Shown: positions 1-10,819 of the stretch, piece by piece | How the letters are laid out: every line of letters starts with the position of its first letter | Position numbering within the stretch: position 1 is the first letter of the stretch | DNA from: Hypomesus transpacificus | Taxonomy: Eukaryota; Chordata; Actinopteri; Osmeriformes; Osmeridae | Length of the DNA stretch: 64,000 bases | Direction: 5' to 3' | NCBI RefSeq assembly: GCF_021917145.1 | Contig: NC_061073.1 | Location: forward strand, 16,699,942 to 16,763,941 | Made by a program: the position numbers and the translations under genes | The notes under the pieces: model-generated | What the model was told of the DNA's origin: nothing | The model's input: the letters and a program-made list of their open reading frames with translations, nothing else | Database searches by the model: none

Positions 1-552
1 CCTTGGTCTACCTGTTCAACGTCTGTTACTTAGTACACCAGTAGTTTTCTTCTTCTTCAGGACATTCCAAATGGTTGTACTGGCTATGGCCAATGTTTCT
101 GCAATGGCTCTGATTGATTTTCCATCTTCTCTAAGACTCACAATTGCTTGTTTTTCACCCAAAGACAGCGCTCTGGTTTTCATGTTGTTTTCACCTCTGA
201 ATACAGTCTGCATAGACAAAACCTATCTTACCCAATCTGAACCTGAGTGTAGACATTCAGTGGTATTTATTGATTGAATAATGTATGTAATAGGACACAC
301 CTGGGCAACAAAACACACCTGTCAGTCACATGTTCCAATACTTTTGCTCACGTGACAAATGGGTGGGTTGGAACAAAAAGGTGATATTTTCTAATTTGTG
401 CATCAGATCCTGATGTAAATACCTGGAAATAAAAGCTGAAACGTTGATCTCTGGTTTCACATTCATCGTTTGATGTCAAGCCCAAATGTTTTCAGTCTAC
501 AGCAAAAATAAAGGAATTGGCCTCACTGTTCCAATACTTTTGGAGGGCACTG
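1..552 (-). mobile_element. Tc1/mariner-like transposon, 5' part
   Basis: The right edge is the inverted-repeat end typical of fish Tc1 elements (minus-strand start CAGTGCCCTCCAAAAGTATT), followed by TA at 553-554, the usual Tc1 target duplication. Reading inward on the minus strand there is a long untranslated leader, then an open frame at 16-219. It begins MSMQTVFRGENNMKTRALSL and contains a helix-turn-helix-like stretch (EKQAIVSLREDGKSIRAIAE), as in the DNA-binding N-terminus of Tc1 transposases. The catalytic DDE part would lie left of the window, so whether the copy is intact cannot be judged. It lies in or downstream of the last ergic2 intron. Confidence 0.85.
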
Positions 553-554
553 TA

Positions 555-1373
555 GGTGGTTTGAGTTATGTGTTGGTCTAACAGGGGGTATGTATCGATA
601 GTAGAAACCTTGATCAGCAACGCTGCTATTGGCTGCTCACATAAGTCTATGGCTGCTCACCATGGCCAAAATGAGCGCCCTGTTTTTTCCAGAGCCAACA
701 GCGCAACAGCTTGCTCGAAAGTTATTCCGAATTTGAAGATTTAATAAGAACGCCAGGGAACACCTCAGTCTGCAATATCCAAGAAAGAAGGCTAGCAAAA
801 AGTAGCAGACCAAATTAAATGTAGAGTAGTGACCACACATGTTATCGCTTATTACAGTAAGCTAGGCCTATATATATATATATATTATTATTATTTTTTT
901 TCACTTTCATATTTTCATTTATCATCTTTAAATCATATGATGTGGTTTCAACAAATAAATTATGCAAATGACACCCTCACAAAAAAACGATAGGCTATCC
1001 TCTCCAAAAGTATAGGCTAGCATATCATGCTGTGCTTAAGGAGCCTATCTATCACGCAATGAGCAATTCATTCAGTTTCGTGTTAAATTCTGCAAATTTT
1101 TCTTGCACCTTCTGCAACAGGTTCCTGTAGTAAAAACGGACAAGACATGTCTGTGACAGACTTCCTGTATCACCTCTGCTTGTAAAGCCTCAATCGAATC
1201 GTGTTAACATAAAATAAACCTGCTCCCGAGCAGGTTTAAGCTTGCAGACCTGTTGCTATGACAGCAAGTCCAGGATGAGCTTCGAAGAACTGAACAATCC
1301 AAGATAACGACAAATCGTCAACAATCAAATCCAGCTAACTGAGTTAGCGACATATGGAGAACTGGCCCCAGAT
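555..1373. other. no gene seen (presumed ergic2 intron)
   Basis: AT-rich non-coding sequence between the Tc1-like element and the last visible ergic2 exon. I looked on the minus strand for the expected terminal ergic2 exon (family motif MLHGIGKF) and did not find it, so that exon should lie further left. Confidence 0.5.
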
Positions 1374-1440
1374 GTGCACCAGGTGAATACCATATGTGCA
1401 CCAGGGAATACCAGATGTGCACCAGGTGAATACCTGTCGT
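1374..1440. repeat. 21-22 bp tandem repeat over ergic2 exon 11 donor
   Basis: Three imperfect copies of a unit reading, on the gene strand, GGTATTCACCTGGTGCACAT. The first copy starts at the splice donor of ergic2 exon 11 (ACAG|GTATTC, intron begins at 1433), so donor-like GTATTC motifs recur downstream in the intron. Confidence 0.8.
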
Positions 1441-2679
1441 GGAGAAGATGCCCCCAACGATGCCACAGAGCCGGACCAGGAACTTCCACAGTGGCATGTG
1501 TTGCTCGGTAACCGTCACCATGAGAGAGCTGATGTCATACTTCATGAAGATCCCAGAGACACCGTGGCTTCCTGCTGCGTGGTCGATCACACGGTCCTAG
1601 AGGGGTGACCACACATACAGAACTCAGAAATGCATCACCCCCCCAAACCTGACCACTGACCTTCGACCCTGACCTTCGACCCTGACCTTCGACCCTGACC
1701 TACCCGCTCGGTGACAGAGTACTGGTGTGTCTCGGCAGAGATCTGGTAGGTGTTGAGCTTGGTGGGCACTATGGTGATGAAGTATTGGAACATCTGGTTG
1801 TCTGAAGAGACAAAAGTATTCACGCATTATCAGAAGAAACAGAAGTGTTCAAACTATCCATCCATGTATAGTGCTGTAGATCAGGGTTCTCCAATCCTGG
1901 TCCTCAAGGGCCACTGTCCTGAATGTTTTTAGATGTTTCCCTGCTCCAGCACACCTGATTCAAATGAATGGTCATTACCCCGCTTCCACAGAGCTTGATA
2001 ACAACCCATTCATTTGAATCAGGTGTTCTGCAGCAGGGAAACATCTAAAACATACAGGACAGCGGCCCTCGAGGACCAGGATTGGAGAACCCTGCTGTAG
2101 ATAAACTAAGTGTGCAGTTGTTCTATGGTGAAGGACTTACGGCTGGTGCAGACCTTCTCCGTCCCGTCCAGAGGGTTTAAGATGCCTGGGATCTCCTCCC
2201 CAAAAGACAGGTGATCGATGCGGTGGGAGAAGTTAAACGCTGACACATCCGCAAAACATCAATAATCAATCAATGGAATTTATTACATGCTTATATTGAG
2301 AGACCGCAAACGTGAAAGAAGAGAGAGAAAGAGACTTACAGTCATGGCTGACCAGAGCAGCTAAATGGGCGTGGCCTCTGGGATGAGGGATGGCCCTGCG
2401 GTGAGGAACAAGGTTATCTACACACTGTTCTAGCACCACACATCATCAGCAGACACACGCTGAGCAGAAGCTGGGTAGTAGTAGTGAGTGTGCGTGTAAA
2501 CTGGGTTGCCTTGGAAACACATACTTTCCTACGGTGATGTGGAAGTTCCCTGCCACCTTGTTAACGTAGAGGTGTCCGTGTATCCTGCAAGCATGCAGGG
2601 GCTGGCCGTCCTCCCTGGACAACAAGAACAACACACCTGGTCACTTCACCTAATAAAACCTTCACCTGGGGGAAAGGCT

Positions 2680-2713
<34 letters not shown>

Positions 2714-4193
2714 CAGACCTGGGGGGAAGGGCTGTGGGGGGGGGGGGGCAGACCTGGGGGTAAGGGCTGTGGGGGGGGGTCAGACCTGGGGGGAAGGGCT
2801 GTTGGGGCTCCTTTCATGGCAGTCTTGAAGAGAACATCCTGCAGAGAGTGTTCCTCCCTGAGACGATCCTGGATGTGCAGCAGAGTCCTGGGAGGTGAGG
2901 AGAGAGGGAGAGAGAGGGAGATGGAGGGAGATGGAGGGAGATGGAGGGCAAGGTAAAGGAGTGATGAAGGGAGGGAGGAGCGTGGGAGAGAGGTAGAGGA
3001 TAGGAATGAAGGGAAGAATGGTCCAAGGAAGGGAGTCCAAAGGAGGAGTAAGCGGAGAACAAAGATAAAAAATGGACAGATGGAGAAGAAGGATAGACAA
3101 AGCAAAAAGAGACAGCTGTCACTAACATTACAAACCCAACAATCTTAAATATTTTGCCTTGGATACCTGAAAATGCAGTACAGGGTCTTACATGTGCCAC
3201 AGTCTTTGCTGGGGTGAGAGCTCAAACATGACCTAAACAGAAACAACACAAATACCATCAGGAAAGTATGCAGATTATACATTCACCCACAATGCAGCAT
3301 TATGATAATAGGATGTGTTCAGCCATTGTGTCTTGTAGTGGATGTTTAATCTATCCATGCAGTTCTGTCCTGCTATTGGACGAGACTGGTGGTTCTGTCC
3401 TGCTATTGGACGAAGTTGGAGGTTCTACTCACTGGCTCGTACTTCAGCCCATCAGATGCCACCATGGTCTCTGCTAAGTCCAGCACGTCCGCCCCCACAA
3501 CTGCGCGCGGCGCGCGCACACACACACACACCAGTTCATGGACACAATGAAGGATGGTGCCATTCCCACATATTTTGTGGTTACAGTAAGCAGAAGGAAT
3601 AAGGTACAACAGTATACTTACACTGGCACCTCATGGCAACGGTGATGTCAACATTTATTCTTAATTTACTGCAAAGCAAGAGAGGGTGCAAGACATGAAA
3701 TCATAGCGATACTGAATGACAGTAGTCTGTGGTGAGTGTGACATCTGACACTGAGCTGGGAGAGATGACAGAAACACTTCAACTCTTTGGTATATTTAAT
3801 TTTTACTTTTATGACAAACGGCTGCTTCACCTGGAGAAGTCTTTGTCAACTTCATATTCATACTTCATCCATGTGTCTCGATACACAAAGAACTCCAGGA
3901 AAGCAAGCAGAGCCATGAAACTGAAGGCCACCAAAGACACTGTTGGACGCAGAAAGAGGACATAACTGATCATGTAGGCCTAATTTAACAACCTCATTCT
4001 AGACGGAGGTGAATGCAGCATGAAGAAATTGCAGCTGTGACAACACATTGTTTGCAATACATGAACACCTTGTACTAACTCCCTCACCTGTTCCGCCAGT
4101 TGCTGTGGTCTCCACGTAACTTTCGGGAACTTTAGGAAAAGCGTCTAACTCTCTCACCAGGCTGAAAGCCTTCTTTCGGGACAACCTCCTCAT
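1434..4193 (-). CDS. ergic2: ERGIC2, ER-Golgi intermediate compartment protein 2 (3' end missing)
   Basis: Membrane protein that cycles between ER, ERGIC and cis-Golgi, in the ERGIC/Erv41-Erv46 cargo-receptor family. Eleven coding exons join in phase: 4088-4193, 3831-3939, 3622-3668, 3433-3500, 3192-3232, 2786-2887, 2525-2614, 2340-2395, 2141-2239, 1704-1801, 1434-1596. The start reads MRRLSRKKAFSLVRELDAFP, matching the vertebrate ERGIC2 N-terminus. A hydrophobic segment follows (about residues 36-54), then DTWMKYEYEVDKDFS, GADVLDLAETMVAS, EEHSLQDVLFK, CRIHGHLYVNKVAGNFHITV, NFSHRIDHLSFGE, MFQYFITIVPTKL and SGIFMKYDISSLMVTVTE. The last exon ends in phase 1 after GGIFSTTG. About 50 C-terminal residues, including the second membrane segment, are expected in exon(s) left of the window. 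Donors of exons 6, 10 and 11 sit in or beside minisatellites. ERGIC1 is excluded by the sequence details. Confidence 0.93.
1664..1703. repeat. 15-bp tandem repeat beside ergic2 exon 10 donor
   Basis: About three copies of the unit gaccctgaccttc plus two bases directly follow the exon 10 donor (GAGCGG|GTAGGT on the minus strand). Confidence 0.75.
1882..2094. mobile_element. hAT-like palindromic MITE with perfect 8-bp target duplication
   Basis: Both ends begin CAGGGTTCTCCAATCCTGGT. The arms run roughly 90 bp and the element is 213 bp. The 8-bp sequence ctgtagat flanks it on both sides (1874-1881 and 2095-2102). The length of the duplication and the CAGGG start suit a hAT element. It lies in ergic2 intron 9. 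A partial relative lies at 54838-54931. Confidence 0.9.
2680..2800. repeat. poly-G tract plus tandem copies of ergic2 exon 6 donor
   Basis: A run of about 33 G is followed by three copies of a G-rich unit containing cagacctgggg(g/t)aagggctgt. On the minus strand each copy reads CCCTT(C/A)CCCCCAGGTCTG, which is the last bases and donor of ergic2 exon 6 (exon ends at 2786). The C-rich gene strand or G-rich plus strand could form a quadruplex. Collapse or expansion in assembly is possible here. Confidence 0.8.
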
Positions 4194-4713
4194 CTTCGGG
4201 AACTGGATTGCTCAGAATCCCTCATTACCAGTACAACACTGACAGGAACAACACATTCTATATCAGATCATGTTTGAGATGAAAGACGCATCACTCATAT
4301 GGGCATGAGGGATTAGAAACAAGTCTAAGGAACACACAGACGCACTGGCTAGCTAGTAGGCTACTGCTGTCTAGCATTGATATCGCTGAGGTTGGTTAGT
4401 TGCTTGTTAGCTATAATCACTATGCTTCCGACGCTGATTGCGCCAGTTGTCAGTACAATACCTTGGTCTTAAAACCTGCCTTGTGGAAAATGCGTTGTTT
4501 TATATCAGTCCATCGTATCAAGCTTTCACATACGGAACTTGTCTGATTCATAAATTTTGTGTTTGGGATTTCAACTCTTTCCACATTTAACTGAACTTTA
4601 ACCCTTCAAAAAGCACATCGATATTTACATGGCGCCCTCTGCTGGTGGGAGGGGAATAAAGGCGATTTTAACAGTTTACGTCACCATTCGAGTACGTATT
4701 TAATCACATTGAT

Positions 4714-6020
4714 ACGGTGGCCCTGAAGTGCAAATGACACCCCCTAATATGAGTACGTCCCCCAAATGAAAATACTCCCCCCCAATACGAGTCAACTCCC
4801 CCCAAATCGGATGACTTGTTCACCTCCCCCCAAAAATGAAAATACTCCCCCCCAATACGAGTCAACTCCCCCCAAATCGGATGACTTGTTCACCTCCCCC
4901 CAATACAAAAACGCGCTCCCCCAAATGGAAAACGACATTACATTAACTCAAAAACACATTACATTAACTCTGAACGGAAAGGGTAGGTACTACACTTTAG
5001 CGCTGATTGGATGCAGTAGGCTAACTAACAAGAAATAAGAAATTGATCGACAGAAGTACAAAATGCAATAGCCTGGCAGAGTTACGTGCACCAGAACATT
5101 TGTTTGGCTATCGAAGAATGTAGCAAATAGTAGGCTTCTTAGGCAAAAGTATTTCGAGATAAATGTAAAAATCGATAGCCAAACTACTATCCTGGTCCAC
5201 GTTACTCTGTCATTGTGGTATTTCATACTTTTGTAGTGGACTATTAGTTTTTTCTTCTGAAAAGTCCTGATTCCTTCAACTGCGTTTTTAGCGTGCGCAT
5301 AGGCTAGGCTACTTATATTGTGAAACGTTAACAGCAGATCTAAGATTATTTCATAGGAATTACCCTGATTAAAATAAAGAGTAGTGTAATGACTCTGAAT
5401 TGTAAACATTAATGTTTCCTCTTTCCTTCAAATCAAAACGATTATTTTATGATAATGACAGAGTTACGTGGACTAGTTGTTTGGCTATCGATGTTTACGT
5501 TTAACACGCAATTTATGCTTTTGCATACATAGCCTATGCTACATGCTTCGATACCCAAATAAATGTCCTGGTGCACGTAACTCTGTCAGGCTATTGCATT
5601 TTGTACTTCTGTCAATCAATTTCTTATTTCTTGTCAGTTATCCTACTGCATCCAATCAGCGCTAAAGTGTAGTACCTACCCTTTCCGTTCAGAGTTAATG
5701 TAATGTGTTTTTGAGTTAATGTAATGTCGTTTTCCATTTGGGGGAGCGCGTTTTTGTATTGGGGGGAGGTGAACAAGTCATCCGATTTGGGGGGAGTTGA
5801 CTCGTATTGGGGGGGGAGCGCGTTTTTGTATTGGGGGGAGGTGAACAAGTCATCCGATTTGGGGGGAGTTGACTCGTATTGGGGGGGAGTATTTTCATTT
5901 TTGGGGGGAGGTGAACAAGTCATCCGATTTGGGGGGAGTTGACTCGTATTGGGGGGGAGTATTTTCATTTGGGGGATGTACTCATATTAGGGGGTGTCAT
6001 TTGCACTTCAGGGCCACCGT
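4714..6020. mobile_element. large fold-back DNA transposon, ~1.3 kb
   Basis: The ends are inverted copies (ACGGTGGCCCTGAAGTGCAA at 4714 and its reverse complement ending at 6020). The inverted arms extend far inward: 4714-5225 pairs with about 5445-6020, so most of the element could form one hairpin. The outer arms carry G-rich 30-50 bp tandem units (ttggggggagttgactcgta), with more copies in the right arm. Flanks acattgat (4706-4713) and acattgaa (6021-6028) agree in 7 of 8 bases, suggesting an 8-bp target duplication. The open frames inside are low-complexity translations of the arm repeats and no transposase is seen. It lies between ergic2 and kxd1. Confidence 0.85.
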
Positions 6021-6488
6021 ACATTGAAGATATGACGCTTTTTCAAAGTATTTAACCATGAGCTTTACATTAATTATATGCAAATACGCCCAAATTCAAA
6101 AATTTAAGAAATTAGGTTACACATAACTTTAAACAAGTGTTTTTACATAAAACAAGTTTCAATTACTTAAACAACACTGAGATGTTTAGATAGCTATGGT
6201 TATAATTACATACATCTTGTTTGAGCAGGCATAACTAACCAAGTTCACTACCTCTGAACACGGATGTCTTCAAGCTAAATAGTGATTAAAAAAGACACAC
6301 TTGTGCACACACACAAGTGAAGGACCTATGCCCCCACAGAAGTATTCTGTTCCATGTTAGGGGCTGGAGGCATAGCATCTGGAGCATTCCTATCACAACC
6401 ATTTTCTTCATTCGCTCCTGGAGTAGAGACAAGTGATCTTCTTCTCATAAAACATCAGCCAAGTCTGACCAATAGCTTCAATAGACGT
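6021..6488. other. intergenic, nothing recognised
   Basis: AT-rich sequence downstream of kxd1 (which reads leftward). No coding or RNA gene was recognised. Confidence 0.4.
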
Positions 6489-6780
6489 CAGAGTCTAGAT
6501 CAGGTCCTAGATCTCTACTCCGCAGGGACAGAGTCTAGATCAGGTCCTAGATCTCTACTCCACAGGGACAGAGTCTAGATCAGGTCCTAGATCTCTACTC
6601 CGCAGAGACAGAGTCTAGATCAGGTCCTAGATCTCTACTCCACAGGGACAGAGTCTAGATCAGGTCCTAGATCTCTACTCCACAGGGACAGAGTCTAGAT
6701 CAGGTCCTAGATCTCTACTCCACAGGGACAGAGTCTAGATCAGGTCCTAGATCTCTACTCCGCAGGGACAGAGTCTGGGC
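6489..6780. repeat. 40-bp minisatellite spanning the kxd1 stop codon
   Basis: Seven full copies of a 40-bp unit (start cagagtctagatcaggtcct) begin at 6489, 6529, 6569, 6609, 6649, 6689 and 6729, with a partial eighth at 6769. On the gene strand the unit contains the last codons and stop of kxd1 (CCTGCGGAGTAG), so the 3' untranslated region is made of copies of the coding end. Copies differ at one site (ccgcag or ccacag). Confidence 0.95.
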
Positions 6781-7664
6781 CCTCGTCCCGCAGCTCTGCT
6801 GCAGGCCAGTCGGAGGTGGGTGTGTCTTGGGGCTCTGATAGGTCTTCAGAGCAGCGGCTGATGGCGGGCGACACAAGGCCCGGGCTTGTGTCACATGACT
6901 CAGTACTCTGCTCTGAGGTGGCGGCTGTTGTCGTGGCAATGCTGGGTGGGATCAGGCCAAAGTCATCATCATCATCCTCCAGGGTAGGGGTCTCATGGAC
7001 ATCTGTGAGGAGCCAGAGTGATGAAGCACTGTATCCCAGCAACCTGCATAGACTACTACGACCAATAATAACAACAATATATTGTAACCCAAAGGTGGGG
7101 TGTAACTTGATGCAAGGTAGGGAAAAACTAATACTCACTGCTGAATGCCTCAGGGTACTGTTTGGCAATCTTTCCCTTCAGTGTCCTGGAGGATAGCACA
7201 CCATGCATATTAGAGGAGAGCAGTTTGGAGAAGAGAGGAAAGGAGAGGGACATGGCGAGGAGAGGATGATTGTGACCTGCAATGCACCTGATCCTTCTGA
7301 AGATGCTGTCCAGGTCCTTCTTCATCTCCACCAGGGTCCTTGTGTGGATAAGGAAGTGTTCATTCACCTGCTGCAGACGCACGTTGGAAAGTCCGTTGAA
7401 GTTTATCAGCATCTCGTTCGTTTTCTCAAAGCGGTCCAGCCTAGAATGAGACCCAACAGTCAATATACACCCAGTGTTGTTTACAATGATTTAAAGCATG
7501 CAGAGCTGGGCATTTTTAACACACTCATGTTGGTCTCGCTGGCGTTTCAGGCACGTTCTGGTTGCTTACATGTGTCTCTGGGCTTGGATAATGGCGTTAA
7601 CGTCCTCCGAGTTGACCATGCTCAGCATCCTGTTACAGAACATCCCTGAAGCAGTGGGCTCCAT
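6755..7664 (-). CDS. kxd1: KXD1, KxDL motif-containing protein 1
   Basis: Subunit of BORC, which couples lysosomes to kinesin through Arl8, and linked to BLOC-1. Four coding exons join in phase: 7570-7664, 7288-7440, 7139-7185, 6755-7002, giving 180 residues (human is 176). The start is [20 protein letters not shown]. The conserved core includes [15 protein letters not shown] and [18 protein letters not shown], whose KKDLD is the KxDL motif in the coiled-coil part. Then comes [13 protein letters not shown] and a low-complexity acidic and Ser/Thr tail ([25 protein letters not shown]). The stop codon lies in a 40-bp tandem array. Splice sites are canonical. Upstream non-coding exons were not identified. 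Confidence 0.95.
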
Positions 7665-8400
7665 GCTGGCTTTTCTACAGCGAAGACGACAACAATATTG
7701 ACTAATACACTAGAGATATGTTTACAAAACGCTGCAGACCGTTTCTAACTTGAGCTCTACTGAAGGTTACGTCTTTAGCATACTAGCTAACAGGGGTCCA
7801 TTGACAATTGTTCTTTGTCCGAGCCACCTCACACGACCACAACATTATTATACTGACTTCATCTGTACATTATCACTCAACGCATACGTGTTACTAATAA
7901 CGAGATTCATGGAGTCTAACTCTAACTAAACTACTAGTACTAAGCAGGGTGGTAGCCCATCTGATCTCTGATACGTCTCCACTAGCCTAGATCAGTGCTT
8001 AAAGCTAAAGCTAGCTACCGTACCGTGGCGTCCAACTAGCTGCTTTCTAATCAAGTGAGCTGGGTAGCTACTTACGGTTAAGGTGTCACTTGTGCTCTAC
8101 GTTAATAGGAGAAGTCTATTTTATTTATAGACTTTTCTACAATCTTATTTCAATCACTGAAGTGTTTACATCCTCCTGCTTCCGTATTATGTACAGTATA
8201 GTATCACGTGATTTTGACTCCAGTAGTGTTAAAATGGGGACCTTCCGTGGGCATCACACATCTGTGTGTGTGTGTGTGTGTGTTGTACAATTTAGAATGG
8301 GCTTAGTTTCCCACTATCAATTTTTGTAATCCAACGGAGTCCAGTGCCGCAATTGACGTTGTTTGGATCAGCATTTCAACATTTCGGCCTAATTAAAACA
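7665..8400. promoter_or_regulatory. kxd1 upstream region
   Basis: No gene is seen. The kxd1 promoter and any untranslated first exon should be here, but I could not place a start site. A short (TG)n run lies at 8262-8282. Confidence 0.3.
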
Positions 8401-8667
8401 GAACTTGCCGCCAGTCAGTTTGACTTGCTCTCCGCTCTGGTTTCAGCCATCTTGAGTTGACTGAGCTGCACTAAGCTAGCTCTCGCAAGGCATAAGACAT
8501 GAACAGTATTGTGTTCGACATCACACAGCGGTAGCGGCGCCGAAGCAGCCAATGGCATTCTCAGCTTCAAGTCAGCCGTCTGTCGGCGCAGCCGTCGCTG
8601 CATGAAGTCGAACACACCTAATGCTCAGTTGGGAAAAAACTATGCCCGAACAAGAGCTGTTCGTGCC

Positions 8668-9091
8668 AATCAAATTGTCAGGGCGGGCTTTATACTATGA
8701 TGGACAGATGATCAACAGTAACGTAATGAATCACGTCACCAAAGAGCGCTTGGGTTGAATTCGTTTTCAACAAATATGGCTGCCGCTGGAAAGTTGAGAT
8801 GTAGATTCTGCCATCAAGTCTGTTTTAGAAGACATCGACAGCGCATTAATTTTGAAAGAGAAACAGAGAAACGCGATCAAGGCATTTGTGGATTGAAAAT
8901 ATGTTTTTGCCTTCCTTCCTAGGGGATTCGATAAAAGTTAACGTTGCTCTGATTGGTTGTAGGTCTATCCAATTGAGCGAAGAGGCATTTTTGTCCGGGT
9001 TTGGTTGAAACACGCCCCATAATCACAGCCCAATGGAGCGGAATTAGACTCATATTCTGACTAGAATTATGAGTATGAAAACGTCAGGCTA
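8668..9091 (+). mobile_element. helicase-fragment transposon, degraded copy C
   Basis: In reverse orientation this resembles the element at 31863-32640, starting near the tract gggcgggctttatactatga and ending at ...acgtcaggcta (9091), the shared TAGCCTGAC-type terminus. Between them, 8778-8940 is a decayed RecQ-like N-terminal exon. It shares the stretch gacatcgacagcgcattaat with the 32-kb copy, but has an in-frame stop and a ruined Walker A site (PRGFDKS instead of PTGFGKS), then a deletion. The left end and target duplication could not be found. Confidence 0.75.
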
Positions 9092-9163
9092 GAGAACTTC
9101 CACTCTCTCGAAACTTTCGGCTTCTGAACTGGTTGAAGTTCCACTCAAGGTTCCATATGAGGG

Positions 9164-9590
9164 TGCTCACAGGCGAGTGCAGAATGAATGGAGGTCTATG
9201 GAGCTATACCCCTCAAAATCCACTTTTCTCCCGATATCATTTTTTGGCTAGTAATTTGAATGTTGCATTCGAAAGGGGAGGCAAATAAAATACACACTGC
9301 TTGGCATTAGATTTTTTTCAAGTCACTTTTTTGTTTTAAAAGCCTTTTAAAATGTCAATTATGTCATACAATCAGCATTCATTAGCAGAATGCTAGCATG
9401 TTATGGGCAACAACGACTCACCCTGTAAGAAATCGAAAGGACATAAGTACTCGTTCATTCAACTTTCAACCTATAATCCATGTTGAACTTGCAAAAACTA
9501 CAATCAAATCTGAGATTTCTCAACAACAATCAGGCAAAAGAGACAGCCATCTAGCTCCATAGACTCCCATGCCTTTTGCACTCGCCTGCG
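9164..9590. mobile_element. MITE-like element with inverted ends
   Basis: Inverted similarity links caggcgagtgcagaatgaat plus tctatggagcta near 9172-9208 with tagctccatagact plus ttttgcactcgcctg near 9550-9590. The interior is non-coding. Superfamily is unknown and no target duplication was resolved. Confidence 0.5.
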
Positions 9591-9796
9591 ATCACCCCCA
9601 GTGGAACTCTGGTGAAACTGCAACCAAATTCGGTACAATGGGGCTTATGGAGTGGACCAGAGACATAGAAAAATATATTAATTTTTCTATGGCTCTGGAG
9701 TGGACGGGCTCTGGGTGTACACAAGGCGCAACTTGCGGGCCTGAAAAATGCCAATGAGGAAGTGACGTAAAGTGCAATTCTGCTGATGATCGCCAG

Positions 9797-10353
9797 TAGC
9801 CAGGTCCTAACCAGACCCTCATACATTTCATTTGTACAGAGGGTCTGGGATCGCTCCATTGACAAGCATTCACTTCCTTGAAGGCTGGTATTCTGTTGAA
9901 GTTTAACTATTGGATCTGCCCAGAGCCACTCTGATCTGCCATAACCAATCGTTAGCGTTCGCCTTAGCCAACTCTTTCACAACGGAGCTAGCTGCCGTAG
10001 CTGGAAAATGAAACTTTTCCCGATCCCCGTGGGGAGGAGGGCCACAACATCATGACCACCAACAAAACTCAGCAAGGATTGTTCTTGCTCCGGCTTTAAC
10101 TTATGGATATTCGGCAGCGTTGCCAAAACCGCAGAATAGCTTCGCTCGCATCTTTCTCCGCCGCCATTACTGTACTACAACTCAAACTAGTGCATGACAT
10201 CAACGTCATCGTTCTCAGCCACTCCCTCTGTTTGCTGATTGGACCTACAAAATATTTGTTTCTGAAAACCAACTGATGCACTGAAATCCCAGACCTAGTA
10301 CAGAAGCAAAATCCAAATTGAGCGGAAGTACGTAGGAGGGCAGAGCCAGGCTA
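9797..10353 (-). mobile_element. helicase-fragment transposon, copy B, 9-bp target duplication
   Basis: The element starts TAGCCAGGTCC and its other end reads TAGCCTGGCTC on the reverse strand. The 9-bp sequence gatcgccag flanks it perfectly (9788-9796 and 10354-10362). The minus strand contains a frameshifted N-terminal exon of a RecQ/WRN-type helicase. MAAEKDASEAILRF is followed in another frame by KLKPEQEQSLLSFV and the Walker A-like PTGIGKSFIFQL. It is a different subfamily from the 32-kb copy but has the same architecture. Non-autonomous: no transposase is seen. Confidence 0.88.
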
Positions 10354-10734
10354 GATCGCCAGGGGCTGCCTCCAAAAAAGATTGACTTTGATTGACAAAA
10401 ATAGCCAACTTCTCACCTGAAATACTAAGTCAAAAGAAAATTGTCCACAATTCATCATGGTGTCAGTAGCTAGATCCCCTTCTTCTTATCAGTGAAGATA
10501 AGTGGTCCATCTGAAAATAATTTGATAATTAAAAATTTGATAATTAAGTATAATATTATCAAGTATTGATAATTTGAGGTTCGTGTTGTTTTTGAGGTTC
10601 ATGTTGTTTAATTGTATCTTGTTTATTTACATGCTCTTATGGTTCTTCCCTTTGGCACTTATTTGGTTTTTCATAATGTATGCTGCATGTTTTGGCTACC
10701 CGCAATGTTTGGAGCTATCTCGTTGTTATGATCA

Positions 10735-10815
10735 GTGACCTATGCACTTTTGTAAAGCTCTCTCTTGGAAGTCGCTTTGGATAAAAGCATCTGCTAAATG
10801 CATAAATGTAAATGT
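10735..10815 (+). mobile_element. SINE 3' tail fragment
   Basis: The segment gaagtcgctttggataaaag followed by catctgctaaatgcat is the conserved tail of many fish SINEs. The tRNA-like head is not visible. Confidence 0.7.
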
Positions 10816-10819
10816 ATGT

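Noticed and set aside
4766-5968. Pro/Ser-rich ORFs inside the fold-back element
   Set aside because: They translate the G-rich tandem units of the inverted arms and appear mirrored in both arms. No transposase signature.
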